From an uncultured Sutterella sp. (GTDB taxonomy: Bacteria; Pseudomonadota; Gammaproteobacteria; Burkholderiales; Burkholderiaceae_F), in the NCBI GenBank assembly GCA_900544345.1, contig UQUR01000004.1:1-64000 (forward strand): a stretch of DNA of 64,000 nucleotides, in the 5' to 3' direction. The notes under the pieces were generated by a model. That model was given only the letters and a program-made list of their open reading frames with translations. It was not told where the DNA came from and ran no database searches. Shown in pieces: positions 35,889-45,067 of this stretch. A program made the translations under genes and the position numbers. Positions within the stretch are counted from its first letter, which is position 1, and each line of letters starts with the position of its first letter.

Positions 35889-36899
35889 ATGACGGATCGT
35901 CAACAAGAACGTCACGCCTGGTTGTCCGGTTTGGCCGACCGATATCAATTGGACTTAACAACGGAGACCGCAGCCAGTACTGATGCAGGTTTTAGACGCT
36001 ATTTTCGTATAGCCAATCGTCAAAATCAGACTTATATTGTGATGGATGCCCCGACAGAACATGAAGATGTGCGTCCCTTTATTCGTGTTACGCATCTTTT
36101 TGAACAGGCCGGCCTCACTGTCCCTCGTATTTATGAAGAAAATCCTCAGCAGGGTTTTTTGCTGCTAACCGACTTAGGAACAAAAACCTATTTGGATGTT
36201 CTCAACGAAGAGAATGCCCGAGAGTTATTTACTCAAGCCATTGACGCATTGGTGAAGTGGCAAAGTGCTTCCAAACCAGGGGTTTTGCCTGAATATGATC
36301 GTGCATTACTGTCGAAGGAATTAAATCTTTTCCCTGAATGGTACATCGGCCGTCATCGTGGTAAAACGCTCGATGAACGGCAAAGCGCACTGCTGAAAGT
36401 GTGTTTTGAGCGTATCTTACAAAATAATCTTTCCCAGGCTAAAGTGTTTGTCCATCGGGACTATATGCCGCGAAATCTTATGCCGCTTACCGCTGGCGGG
36501 CCTGGCATTCTGGACTATCAGGATGCTGTTTACGGTCCGGTTTCCTATGATATTGCTTCACTTTTGCGAGACGCTTTTATCAGTTGGAACGAAACGTTTG
36601 TGATTGATATGACGATTCGTTATTGGGATAAAGCGCGCCAAGCCGCAATCCCCGTGCCTCAGGATTTTGGCGTTTTCTGGAAAGATGTGGAGTGGATGGG
36701 ACTGCAGCGTCATCTGAAAATTTTAGGCATTTTTGCCCGCCTCAATTACCGAGACGGCAAACCCAAATATTTAGCCGATACGCCGCGATTTATTCGTTAC
36801 GTGCGGGAAACGGCTCACCGCTACGATGAACTGAAGGCTCTTTTGTACCTCGTTGATCAAATTGAAGAAACCGTTCCTCAGTACGGTTACACCTTCTAG
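35889..36899 (+). CDS. amgK: N-acetylmuramate/N-acetylglucosamine anomeric kinase AmgK
   Basis: A 336-residue aminoglycoside-phosphotransferase-fold kinase. The catalytic loop VFVHRDYMPRNLM and the metal-binding ILDYQDAVYGPVSYDIASLLRD are intact. In Pseudomonas AmgK phosphorylates MurNAc at C1, allowing salvage to UDP-MurNAc that bypasses fosfomycin-sensitive MurA. The call rests on this fold plus the immediately following murU, nine bases downstream. Confidence 0.9.
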   Translation: MTDRQQERHAWLSGLADRYQLDLTTETAASTDAGFRRYFRIANRQNQTYIVMDAPTEHEDVRPFIRVTHLFEQAGLTVPRIYEENPQQGFLLLTDLGTKTYLDVLNEENARELFTQAIDALVKWQSASKPGVLPEYDRALLSKELNLFPEWYIGRHRGKTLDERQSALLKVCFERILQNNLSQAKVFVHRDYMPRNLMPLTAGGPGILDYQDAVYGPVSYDIASLLRDAFISWNETFVIDMTIRYWDKARQAAIPVPQDFGVFWKDVEWMGLQRHLKILGIFARLNYRDGKPKYLADTPRFIRYVRETAHRYDELKALLYLVDQIEETVPQYGYTF

Positions 36900-36908
36900 G
36901 AGCTGAGC

Positions 36909-37607
36909 GTGCGAGCGATGATTTTGGCCGCAGGTCGTGGAAAGCGGATGAGACCCTTAACGGACACCTTGCCTAAACCTCTACTGAAAGCAGGCGAAAA
37001 ACGCCTTATTGATTGGTCAATTGATGCTTTGGTCAAAGCCGGTGTGACCGATATAGTGATTAATACGGCTCATTTGTCACACACTTTTTTGCCTGCTTTG
37101 GGTAAAAATTATCGCGGAGCTAGTCTTACTTATTCTGTGGAAGGGAAAAACTACGACGAGTCTCTCGAAACATTGGGCGGAATAGCTAAAGCTTTGCCGC
37201 TTTTAACTGATGGTACGGAGCCCTTCATTGTGGTAGCGGGCGACATTGTTTCGGACTTTGATTTCTCCTCTTTATTAAAGGAGCCGGCAGAACGCATTCG
37301 ATCAGCCGATGCGCTTGCCCACCTTGTCCTTGTTCCTAATCCGACTTTTCACCCTGAAGGTGACATGGGACTTATTGATGGCTGGGTGGTTCGTGAGCCG
37401 CGTTCTTATACATATGGCAGTATCGGTCTTTTTTCACCTAAGATGTTTGAAGGGGTGCCGACGAGCTTTGCAAAACTTTTCCCTTGGATGTTTCGTTTTA
37501 TCGACCAAAGACTTGTGAGCGGAGAAGTTTTTAAAGACTATTGGGACAATATCGGTACGCCCGATGCACTTTATGCGCTAGCAAAGAGAGTGACTAGCTG
37601 TTCTTAA
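36909..37607 (+). CDS. murU: N-acetylmuramate-1-phosphate uridylyltransferase MurU
   Basis: A 232-residue nucleotidyltransferase with LAAGRGKRMRPLTDTLPKPLL, the diagnostic nucleotide-binding start, and DIVSDFDF for metal binding. It converts MurNAc-1-P plus UTP to UDP-MurNAc. The GTG at 36909 has AGGAG at eight bases; the internal ATG at 36918 would delete the usual first residues (MRAMILAAG). With amgK it forms the anabolic peptidoglycan recycling pair. Confidence 0.9.
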   Translation: MRAMILAAGRGKRMRPLTDTLPKPLLKAGEKRLIDWSIDALVKAGVTDIVINTAHLSHTFLPALGKNYRGASLTYSVEGKNYDESLETLGGIAKALPLLTDGTEPFIVVAGDIVSDFDFSSLLKEPAERIRSADALAHLVLVPNPTFHPEGDMGLIDGWVVREPRSYTYGSIGLFSPKMFEGVPTSFAKLFPWMFRFIDQRLVSGEVFKDYWDNIGTPDALYALAKRVTSCS

Positions 37608-37716
37608 ATTGCTCTGAATCAAAAAGTTGGATGGTTTGCACAAAAATTAAGCAAAATGACTACAATAAGCGCATTGCTCATCAGTCAGTGGCAGTGTTTG
37701 AGTTGAGAATTTCAAA

Positions 37717-38700
37717 ATGAGTTTCAATTTAGGCCCTTACTGTATTGACGGGAAACTTTTTCTCGCTCCGATGGCCGGTATCACTGATGCTCCTTTTAGG
37801 CAAATGTGCCGCGAGTTTGGAGCCGATTATGCGGTGGGCGAAATGGTTGCAAGCGCCCCACAGTTGAGAAATAGCCCTAAGACCCTCGGCAGGGTGAAAT
37901 TTTTTAAGGGTGAACGTCCTCGTGTAGTACAACTTTTGGGTGCAGATTGTTGTGCATTGGTTGAGGCTTTTTATTGGGCTGTGGAGGCTGGTGCTCAGGT
38001 TGTAGACTTTAACATGGGGTGCCCGGCTAAAAAGGTTTGTAACGTTGCGTGCGGCTCAGCTTTGATGCGTGACATTGATATTGCTGAGGATATTTTGACT
38101 GCTTTGGGAGAAGCTTCCTGTCGGACAAATATTCCAGTGACGCTTAAATGCCGAACGGGTTGGGATGAGCAGCACAAAAACGTGAGTCAAATTGCAGCTA
38201 TTGCCCAAGATTGCGGTTTTGCCATGTTGACGGTGCACGGAAGAACGCGTGAAGGTGCTTTCGAAAGTGATGTCGAATACGAGACCATCGCGCGCGTGGT
38301 GGACGATTTGTCGATTCCCGTGGTAGCCAATGGCGATATTTCAGACGCTAACCGCGTAAGAGCAGTTCTTCAATTCACTAGGGCGGCGGCTGTGATGATC
38401 GGTCGCGCAGCCTTGGGACAGCCCTGGATTTTTAAAACAATAAAAACTGAACTGCAAACAGGGCAATCAGGTAAAGTTACCTGGGAAGAAAAGGTTGAGA
38501 CTATTTTGCGTCATTGGCAGTTGCATTTTGCCTGCTACGAGTCTCAGATTGCTGTTCGAACGTTTAGAAAGCATCTGCTCTGGTATTTGACGGGCTGGCC
38601 TGAATTTGACGAGGTACGCCCAAAGCTGCTTCAGGCTTCCGATGCCGAAGCTCAGTATCGAATCCTGACCGAGTACTTTTCTTGTCAGGGTTGGAAATAA
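37717..38700 (+). CDS. dusB: tRNA-dihydrouridine synthase DusB
   Basis: FMN enzyme that reduces specific uridines in tRNA. The 327-residue protein has LAPMAGITDAPFRQM, the active-site NMGCPAKKVCN with catalytic Cys102, and the FMN-phosphate stretch GDISD with AAAVMIGRAALGQPW. It precedes fis, the order found in E. coli and most beta- and gammaproteobacteria. Confidence 0.95.
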   Translation: MSFNLGPYCIDGKLFLAPMAGITDAPFRQMCREFGADYAVGEMVASAPQLRNSPKTLGRVKFFKGERPRVVQLLGADCCALVEAFYWAVEAGAQVVDFNMGCPAKKVCNVACGSALMRDIDIAEDILTALGEASCRTNIPVTLKCRTGWDEQHKNVSQIAAIAQDCGFAMLTVHGRTREGAFESDVEYETIARVVDDLSIPVVANGDISDANRVRAVLQFTRAAAVMIGRAALGQPWIFKTIKTELQTGQSGKVTWEEKVETILRHWQLHFACYESQIAVRTFRKHLLWYLTGWPEFDEVRPKLLQASDAEAQYRILTEYFSCQGWK

Positions 38701-38729
38701 ATAATTCTCTTTATGAAGTGTTGATAAAT

Positions 38730-39041
38730 ATGGTTTCCGATACAATCAAAAAACAGGAAGCGGTGATTGCCAATCCACTAATGAGAAAGCCCAATGAAGA
38801 GCTTGAAAAGGATGAGTCGTTGGAATCGGCAGTTATTCGCAATTTACAAGCGTATTTTGAAACGCTCGACGGTATGCGCCCGCACCATGAACTTTATCCG
38901 ATGGTGATTCAGGCAGTTGAAAAGCCGTTGTTAGAATTTGCCCTTAAACGTACCGGACACAATAAGTGTGCAGCAGCTCAGTTGTTGGGGATCAATCGCA
39001 ACACTCTGCACAAAAAGCTCAAGTTTTATAAGCTTTCTTAA
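38730..39041 (+). CDS. fis: Nucleoid-associated protein Fis
   Basis: A 103-residue DNA-bending regulator. The C-terminal helix-turn-helix (CAAAQLLGINRNTLHKKLKFY) and the dimer core (LYPMVIQAVEKPLLEFAL) match Fis; the N-terminal 30 residues are divergent and charged. I place the start at ATG 38730, which gives the usual length; the open frame also allows a TTG at 38682 overlapping dusB. The ribosome-binding site is poor, so translation may be coupled to dusB. Confidence 0.9.
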   Translation: MVSDTIKKQEAVIANPLMRKPNEELEKDESLESAVIRNLQAYFETLDGMRPHHELYPMVIQAVEKPLLEFALKRTGHNKCAAAQLLGINRNTLHKKLKFYKLS

Positions 39042-39111
39042 AAAAATTTTAAGAAGGTTTGGGTGATTTTTGTTTTTGTTTTTTGTAATTTAACTTTTGA
39101 GGATATGAACT

Positions 39112-40665
39112 ATGCGCAAGCAAGCTTTGTTGAGCGTATCTGATAAAACGGGCGTTGTTGACTTCGCTCGTGAACTGAGCGCCTTGGGCTACCATTTGCT
39201 CTCTACGGGCGGCACCGCTAAGTTGATTGCCCAGGCAGGCATTCCGGTTCAGGAAGTGGCTGACTATACGGGCTTTCCTGAAATGCTGGATGGTCGCGTA
39301 AAGACTCTTAATCCGAAGATTCACGCAGGCATTTTAGCCCGCCGTCCGGATCCGGCACATATGAAAGCCTTGGCTGATCATGAAATCGACCCCATTGATA
39401 TTGTGGTTGTTAATCTCTATCCGTTTGAAGCTACGGTGGCTAAGCCTGACTGCACTTTTGAAGATGCAATCGAAAATATTGATATCGGTGGCCCGACAAT
39501 GATCCGAGCAGCTGCAAAAAATCATGAAAGCGTAGCTGTTGTTGTGGATCCGGCTGATTACGCTGGTGTTTTGGCGGAATTGAAAGAAACGGGTGAAGTC
39601 TCTGCTGAAACACGCTTGCATTTAGCTAAAAAAGTGTTCTGCCACACCGCACGTTACGATGCAATGATTTCCAACTACCTCACGGCGTTGGATGATGAAA
39701 AACAAAAGAAAGACTTCCCTGAAACATTTACCCGTCAGTTCGTTAAAGTGCAGGACATGCGTTACGGTGAAAACCCCCATCAGAAGGCGGCTTTCTATCG
39801 TGAAGTGCACGTGGGTAAAGGTCTTTTGGCAAGCTACAAGCAGTTGCACGGTAAGGCCTTGTCTTACAACAATATTGCCGATAGCGATGCAGCTTGGGAA
39901 GCTGTGCGTCAATTTGCTGAACCGGCCTGTGTCATTATCAAACACGCTAACCCCTGCGGTGTCGCTGTGGGAGCTGATAGCGCAGAAGCCTATCAAAAAG
40001 CTTTTAAGACTGACTCCAAGAGCGCTTTCGGCGGTATTCTCGCTTTCAATACTGTTGTAACTGGCGCTTGCGCCGAGATGATTTCCAAGCAATTTGCCGA
40101 AGTCATTATGGCACCTGCATTCGATGAGGCGGCTTTGGCTATTTTGGAAAAGAAACCCAACTTGCGCTTACTTACGATTGAAATGGGTGAGGATCATAAT
40201 GACTTTGATTTCAAGCGTGTTGGAGGTGGTCTTTTGGTGCAAACCCCTGACTTGCAAGTGGTTTCTGAAGAGGGCTTGCGCGTTGTGACGAAAAAGCAAC
40301 CTACGGCCGAGCAAATTAAGGACATGCTCTTTGCTTGGCGTGTTGCTAAGTTTGTGAAGTCCAATACGATTGTCTTTGCTAAAGACGGCATGACAATGGG
40401 AGTGGGTGCCGGTCAAATGAGCCGCGTGGACTCTGCCCGCATTGCTTCAATTAAGGCAGAAGAGGCAGGACTTAGTTTGCAAGGTACGGCCGTGGCAAGC
40501 GACGCTTTCTTCCCGTTTAGAGACGGTTTGGATGTCGTCGTTGATGCCGGAGCCACGTGTGTGATTCAGCCGGGTGGCTCAATTCGCGACGAAGAAGTGA
40601 TCGCTGCGGCTGACGAGCGTGGCATCGTGATGGTGTTTACGGGTGAACGTCATTTCCGTCACTAA
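39112..40665 (+). CDS. purH: Bifunctional AICAR transformylase/IMP cyclohydrolase
   Basis: Carries out the last two steps of de novo IMP synthesis. The 517 residues comprise an N-terminal MGS-like cyclohydrolase domain (about 1-145; [27 protein letters not shown]) and a C-terminal AICAR transformylase domain with [15 protein letters not shown] and [13 protein letters not shown]. dusB-fis-purH is a typical betaproteobacterial order. The gene ends at a strong terminator. Confidence 0.97.
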   Translation: MRKQALLSVSDKTGVVDFARELSALGYHLLSTGGTAKLIAQAGIPVQEVADYTGFPEMLDGRVKTLNPKIHAGILARRPDPAHMKALADHEIDPIDIVVVNLYPFEATVAKPDCTFEDAIENIDIGGPTMIRAAAKNHESVAVVVDPADYAGVLAELKETGEVSAETRLHLAKKVFCHTARYDAMISNYLTALDDEKQKKDFPETFTRQFVKVQDMRYGENPHQKAAFYREVHVGKGLLASYKQLHGKALSYNNIADSDAAWEAVRQFAEPACVIIKHANPCGVAVGADSAEAYQKAFKTDSKSAFGGILAFNTVVTGACAEMISKQFAEVIMAPAFDEAALAILEKKPNLRLLTIEMGEDHNDFDFKRVGGGLLVQTPDLQVVSEEGLRVVTKKQPTAEQIKDMLFAWRVAKFVKSNTIVFAKDGMTMGVGAGQMSRVDSARIASIKAEEAGLSLQGTAVASDAFFPFRDGLDVVVDAGATCVIQPGGSIRDEEVIAAADERGIVMVFTGERHFRH

Positions 40666-40702
40666 AGACCCTGATTGGTTTCGTGAATCGTAACTAATCG
40701 AA

Positions 40703-40745
40703 AAAATAGGCGCCTATAACTGAGAGCGGCGCCTATTTTGTTTTA
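40703..40745 (+). terminator. Terminator after purH
   Basis: Perfect 12-bp stem AAAATAGGCGCC/GGCGCCTATTTT (40703-40714 with 40728-40739) followed by GTTTT. Confidence 0.85.
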
Positions 40746-40797
40746 AAATCAAAGAACTTTAGTGAGATTTTGAGATACCCGTTTTAAGGGACTGATC

Positions 40798-42084
40798 ATG
40801 CAGATTAACCGTCGAACGTTACTGGCCGCAGGCGGCGCCCTGGTAAGTGGGGTGAGCTTACCTGTCTGGGCTCAACTTCGCATTGAAATTACGGGGGTGG
40901 GTGCCAATCAAATGCCGATTGCCATCCCTCAATTTCAGGGAACCAATAACGCACCGTTGGACTTGTCAGCGGTTATCACCGCAGACCTCGAGCGAAGCGG
41001 CGCATTTCGTGCGCTCAAGGTGATGGGGGAATTGCCTACGGAGGACTTGCAAAAGCCAAGAGCAAGCTTTTGGAAGACCATGGGGGCAACCGCTTTGGTG
41101 ATGGGTACTGTCGAGAATTTAGCGGATACCCGTTTCAGCATTAATTACCAATTGTTCGGTACGGCTGAAAATAAAGTCATTGATGAGAAGAAGTTTGTAG
41201 TCAGTCGTGGGGATTTACGTCTGACCGCTCACCGCATTGCTGATGCGATTTACGAGCGCCTTACGGGAGAAAGCGGTATCTTCGCTTCTCGTCTAGCATA
41301 TGTTTTGCAGCGCGGTCCTCAAGCCTACGAACTTATTGTGAGTGACAGTGACGGTGAAAATCCTCAGGTTGCGCTCCAGAGCAACCAATCAATTATTTCT
41401 CCTATGTGGTCGCCCAATGGTTTGCTTTTGACCTACGTGTCTTTTGAAGCAAATAAGCCCGTCATTTACCTGCATGATGTGCGCTCGGGCGAACGTCGTC
41501 TGATTGCAAGCTTCAAGGGCAATAACTCTGCTCCGGCCTTTAGCCCGGACGGTAAGACGATGGCTGTGGCGCTTTCCATGGGGGGCGGCACTCACATCTA
41601 CCTCATGAGTACAAATGGAACAAATGTGAGGCGCTTCACTCAGAGTCAAGGAATTGACACTGAGCCCGTCTTCAGTCCCGATGGTCAGTATGTTTATTTC
41701 ACCTCGGATCGTGGCGGCTCGCCTCAGATTTATCGCCAGCCGGTGGCTGGCGGGGCAGCCGAGCGCGTGACTTATAGTGCAGAGTATGCGATCAGTCCCG
41801 CCATCAGTCCAAAAGGTGATAAATTGGCATTTATCTCTCGCTTTAATGGTGCCTTCCGTGTGAGCACGTTGGATTTGATGACCGGCACCCAGCTGGTATT
41901 AACCGATACGGTTAGAGATGAGTCGCCGACATTTGCGCCTAATGGCAAGATTTTGGTTTACGCGACCGAGGAAGGTGGCCGTGGGGTTTTGGCGACTGTG
42001 AGCTTGGACGGTCGGGTGAGAACTCGTCTGACAGGGCAAAATGGAGATATTCGCGAGCCCACTTGGGGACCGCTTTTGAAATAG
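40798..42084 (+). CDS. tolB: Tol-Pal system protein TolB, with Tat-like signal peptide
   Basis: Periplasmic beta-propeller linking the Tol complex with Pal. The 428-residue protein has an N-terminal domain (about 30-160) and WD40-like PD40 repeats (APAFSPDGK, EPVFSPDGQYVYFTSDRGG, SPAISPKGD, SPTFAPNG). The signal peptide contains NRRTLLAAGGALVSG with paired arginines and a Gly-rich core ending VWA25, which looks like a twin-arginine signal rather than the usual Sec signal. tolQ, tolR and tolA are not adjacent; pal follows after 20 bp. Confidence 0.94.
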   Translation: MQINRRTLLAAGGALVSGVSLPVWAQLRIEITGVGANQMPIAIPQFQGTNNAPLDLSAVITADLERSGAFRALKVMGELPTEDLQKPRASFWKTMGATALVMGTVENLADTRFSINYQLFGTAENKVIDEKKFVVSRGDLRLTAHRIADAIYERLTGESGIFASRLAYVLQRGPQAYELIVSDSDGENPQVALQSNQSIISPMWSPNGLLLTYVSFEANKPVIYLHDVRSGERRLIASFKGNNSAPAFSPDGKTMAVALSMGGGTHIYLMSTNGTNVRRFTQSQGIDTEPVFSPDGQYVYFTSDRGGSPQIYRQPVAGGAAERVTYSAEYAISPAISPKGDKLAFISRFNGAFRVSTLDLMTGTQLVLTDTVRDESPTFAPNGKILVYATEEGGRGVLATVSLDGRVRTRLTGQNGDIREPTWGPLLK

Positions 42085-42104
42085 TTTCTCAAATGGAGTT
42101 TTAA

Positions 42105-42578
42105 ATGCAATTAAAAAGCAAAATTTTATTGGTTAGCTTAGGTTTGGCTGGAGCTCTTTTGACGGGCTGCTCCTCGGTGGATCTCAATCCCAATGGTCCA
42201 GATCAATACGCAGGAGATCCCTTTTCTAATCCGCAGTCACCCTTGAGCCAACAAAGCATTTATTTTGCCTTTGACAGCTATACGGTACCAGCAGAAGCTC
42301 AAGCCATGATTGAGGCACATGCCCAATACTTGGCTACTCATCCCAGTGCTACCGTGGTCTTAGAAGGCAATACGGATGAACGCGGTGGCCGTGAATACAA
42401 TTTGGCTCTCGGTCAAAAACGCAGCGACAGTGTTGAAAACCGTCTGCAGCTTTTGGGAGTGCCCTCCGAGCGTATGGAGAGCGTCAGCTTCGGTAAGGAA
42501 CGTCCTCGTGCCACGGGTCACGATGAGGAGTCTTATCAACAAAACCGCCGTGTAGATATTATTTATCGCACGAAGTAA
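42105..42578 (+). CDS. pal: Peptidoglycan-associated lipoprotein Pal
   Basis: A 157-residue outer-membrane lipoprotein. The lipobox LLTGC puts the lipidated residue at Cys22, and position +2 is Ser, consistent with outer-membrane sorting. The OmpA-like domain (about 50-155) contains the peptidoglycan-binding pattern EGNTDERGGREYNLALGQKR. It partners with TolB upstream and is probably triacylated by the Lnt encoded at 25 kb. Confidence 0.95.
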   Translation: MQLKSKILLVSLGLAGALLTGCSSVDLNPNGPDQYAGDPFSNPQSPLSQQSIYFAFDSYTVPAEAQAMIEAHAQYLATHPSATVVLEGNTDERGGREYNLALGQKRSDSVENRLQLLGVPSERMESVSFGKERPRATGHDEESYQQNRRVDIIYRTK

Positions 42579-42588
42579 TGATTTGAAG

Positions 42589-42606
42589 GCGCCCGTTTTC
42601 GGGCGC
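42589..42606 (+). other. GC-rich hairpin between pal and cpoB
   Basis: GCGCCCG/CGGGCGC stem with loop TTTT; no T-run follows. It may lower expression of cpoB relative to pal. Confidence 0.5.
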
Positions 42607-42625
42607 GCTCTGTTGTAAGGATAGT

Positions 42626-43306
42626 ATGCGCCATACATTAGCAGCAGCCCTGGTGGCTGTGATGGCGGTTCAAGCAGGAACCGCTTGGGCCTTTGCCGAC
42701 GATGAGGCAAGAACGGCTATTTTGGAACTGCGCGAGCAATTGAAAGCAAGCCAGCGTGCACAGGTCGACCTGATGAGTCAGGTGGAGGCTTTGCGCACAG
42801 AAAATCAGCGCATGATCGGACAGATGCAGGAACTGAGTCGTCGTGTAGAAACGATGGATCAGCGACTGATTGAAGTTGAACCCGCACGAGTACAGTTAAA
42901 TGGTCGTGTCATTAGTGTAAAGCCTGCTGAAAGACGAGATTTTGAAAGCGCAGTGGAGCTTTTTAGAAAACGAGACTTTTCTAATTGTTTAAAAGCACTC
43001 AACACGTTTAAAAAGACTTGGCCTAAATCTGCTTACATGGCCGATGTAGACTACTGGCGCGCCAGCTGCTACTACTCACTGAACGATTTTAAGAGCACGA
43101 TTACAGTGACGAATAACCTGTATCGTGTTTATCCCAGCTCGCCCAAGGCTGCTGAAGCACTTTTGATGAAGGCCTCTGCAGAATTAAGCGAAGGGGAAAT
43201 TGATGAGGCGAAAAAATCGCTCAATATCCTCATTAAGCGTTACCCCAAATCGGATTCGTCTAAAACGGCTAAGAGCCGTTTGGCTCAGATTGAAAAACTG
43301 GGATAA
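42626..43306 (+). CDS. cpoB: Cell division coordinator CpoB (YbgF)
   Basis: Periplasmic protein that coordinates Tol-Pal constriction with PBP1B in E. coli. The 226-residue protein has a signal peptide (cleavage after AWA22), an N-terminal coiled coil (about 28-75, ILELREQLKASQRAQVDLM) that trimerises in homologues, a linker, and a C-terminal TPR domain (about 105-225) with the typical RDFSNCLKAL and YPKSDSSKTAKSRLAQIEKLG. It ends the tolB-pal-cpoB unit. Confidence 0.92.
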   Translation: MRHTLAAALVAVMAVQAGTAWAFADDEARTAILELREQLKASQRAQVDLMSQVEALRTENQRMIGQMQELSRRVETMDQRLIEVEPARVQLNGRVISVKPAERRDFESAVELFRKRDFSNCLKALNTFKKTWPKSAYMADVDYWRASCYYSLNDFKSTITVTNNLYRVYPSSPKAAEALLMKASAELSEGEIDEAKKSLNILIKRYPKSDSSKTAKSRLAQIEKLG

Positions 43307-43342
43307 CAATAACGGATTACAATTAACTTGGATTTTTGCCCT

Positions 43343-43366
43343 GAGGAATAGATCCTCGATTTTTTT
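43343..43366 (+). terminator. Weak terminator after cpoB
   Basis: Short stem GAGGA/TCCTC with loop ATAGA, followed by GA and seven T. Confidence 0.45.
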
Positions 43367-43380
43367 AGAGATACTCAAAA

Positions 43381-45000
43381 ATGACTTGCTCTTGCCGCGG
43401 ACAGGATATTCTGCGTGATCCGCTTCAAAATCACGGTTCGGCTTTCACCGAAGAACAAAGAGATGAATTAGGCTTAAGGGGGCTCTTGCCCGCTCGAGTG
43501 GAAAGTTTGGAAGAACAGGCCAATCGTGCCGTTGCTTTCATGCGTACTTTCCCCTTGCCGATTCAGCGCTATTTCTATCTGGATGCGTTGCATAACACCA
43601 ATGAAACGCTTTTCTTCAAAGTGGTCTGCGATCACATCGAAGAGGTGATGCCCATCATCTATACGCCGACGGTGGGCGAAGCTTGTCAAAAATTTAGCCA
43701 CAACTTCCTGCAGGCTCGTGGTCTCTTTATTTCCATTAAGGATAAGGGACAGATTCTCAAGATCCTCAATAATGTTAAGCAAGATGATGTTGAAGTTATT
43801 GTGGTGACAGACGGTCAACGCATTTTGGGCTTGGGGGACCAGGGTGTCAACGGCATGGGAATTCCTGTGGGTAAACTCGCTCTTTATACGGCCTGCGCAG
43901 GGGTTGCTCCAGAAAAAACTTTGCCGGTGATGATTGACGTCGGAACGAATAATCCAGCCTATTTAGCCGATCCCCTTTATATGGGGCTTCGTCAGGAACG
44001 TATGGCGGGCGCTTGCTACGACGAACTCATTGATGAGTTCATGATGGCAGCAAGAAAGCGTTGGCCTAATGTGCTCATTCAGTTTGAAGATTTTGGCAAC
44101 GCTAATGCTTTCCGTTTATTGGAACGCTGGAAAGATAAGAGTTTGTGCTTTAACGACGATATTCAGGGAACGGCTTGCGTGGCATTAACCGGTTTTTATT
44201 CCGCTATGCGGGTAACGGGTGGAAAGCTTGCCGATCAACGTGTGCTCTTTTTGGGCGCGGGCGAAGCTGCAACTGGCATCGCTAATTTGATTGCTGAAGC
44301 AATCGCCGATGAAGAAGGTATGACGATTGAAGAAGCTCGTAAACGTTGTTACCTCTTTGATTCTAAAGGTTTGGTGATTGCTGATCGAACTGATCTTTCT
44401 GCTCATAAGCGTCAGTTTGCTCACGAAGCCCAGCCGGCCCAAAGCTTCCTGCAGGCGATCCAGCAATTAAAACCCACGGCGATTGTCGGCGTAGCAGCCC
44501 AACAAAATGCTTTTAATTCTATGGTGATCGGAGAGATGAGCGCCATTAATGAGCGTCCGATTGTTTTTGCACTCTCCAATCCCACATCAAAAGCTGAATG
44601 TACGGCCGAGATGGCTTATCAATTCTCAGAAGGCCGCGCACTCTTTGCTTCTGGCTCTCCTTTTGATGTGGTGAATTACCAAGGTAAGACCTTTGTGCCT
44701 CGTCAGGGCAACAATTCTTACGTATTCCCGGCTTTAGGTCGTGCAGCCACTTTTGTGAAAGCAAAAACTATGCCTACAGGCATGTTCCTTGCTGCAGCGC
44801 GCAAATTGGCTGAATTGGTCAGTGAAGAGGACCTTGCTCGCGGTAGTCTCTATCCGTCATTGAATGATATTCGACCGATTTCTGAAGCAATTGCGGTAGC
44901 TGTTGCTCAGTACGCTTACGACAAGGGTCTGGCTTGTACAGAAAAACCTGAGGATTTGCATGCTGCGATCAAAGCCAGTATGTATACTCCGGGGTACTAA
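43381..45000 (+). CDS. NAD(P)-dependent malic enzyme (oxaloacetate-decarboxylating)
   Basis: Converts malate to pyruvate and CO2. The 539-residue single-module enzyme is of the large MaeA (SfcA) type, without the C-terminal phosphotransacetylase-like domain of MaeB. It has PIIYTPTVGEACQKFSH, the substrate-site VVTDGQRILGLGDQGVNGMGIPVGKL, metal-binding EDFGNANAF and CFNDDIQGTA, and the dinucleotide-binding FLGAGEAATGIANL. MaeA-type enzymes are usually NAD-linked, but cofactor preference is not certain from sequence. It is flanked by hairpins and appears to be its own transcription unit. Confidence 0.92.
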   Translation: MTCSCRGQDILRDPLQNHGSAFTEEQRDELGLRGLLPARVESLEEQANRAVAFMRTFPLPIQRYFYLDALHNTNETLFFKVVCDHIEEVMPIIYTPTVGEACQKFSHNFLQARGLFISIKDKGQILKILNNVKQDDVEVIVVTDGQRILGLGDQGVNGMGIPVGKLALYTACAGVAPEKTLPVMIDVGTNNPAYLADPLYMGLRQERMAGACYDELIDEFMMAARKRWPNVLIQFEDFGNANAFRLLERWKDKSLCFNDDIQGTACVALTGFYSAMRVTGGKLADQRVLFLGAGEAATGIANLIAEAIADEEGMTIEEARKRCYLFDSKGLVIADRTDLSAHKRQFAHEAQPAQSFLQAIQQLKPTAIVGVAAQQNAFNSMVIGEMSAINERPIVFALSNPTSKAECTAEMAYQFSEGRALFASGSPFDVVNYQGKTFVPRQGNNSYVFPALGRAATFVKAKTMPTGMFLAAARKLAELVSEEDLARGSLYPSLNDIRPISEAIAVAVAQYAYDKGLACTEKPEDLHAAIKASMYTPGY

Positions 45001-45022
45001 CTTCTAGTGACTCTTAGCTAAC

Positions 45023-45046
45023 CGGGCGGAGAAATCTCTCCGCCCG
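45023..45046 (+). terminator. Terminator-like hairpin after the malic enzyme gene
   Basis: 10-bp GC-rich stem CGGGCGGAGA/TCTCCGCCCG with loop AATC; no T-run follows. Confidence 0.5.
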
Positions 45047-45067
45047 ATTGCTACAAGTTCTCGATCT

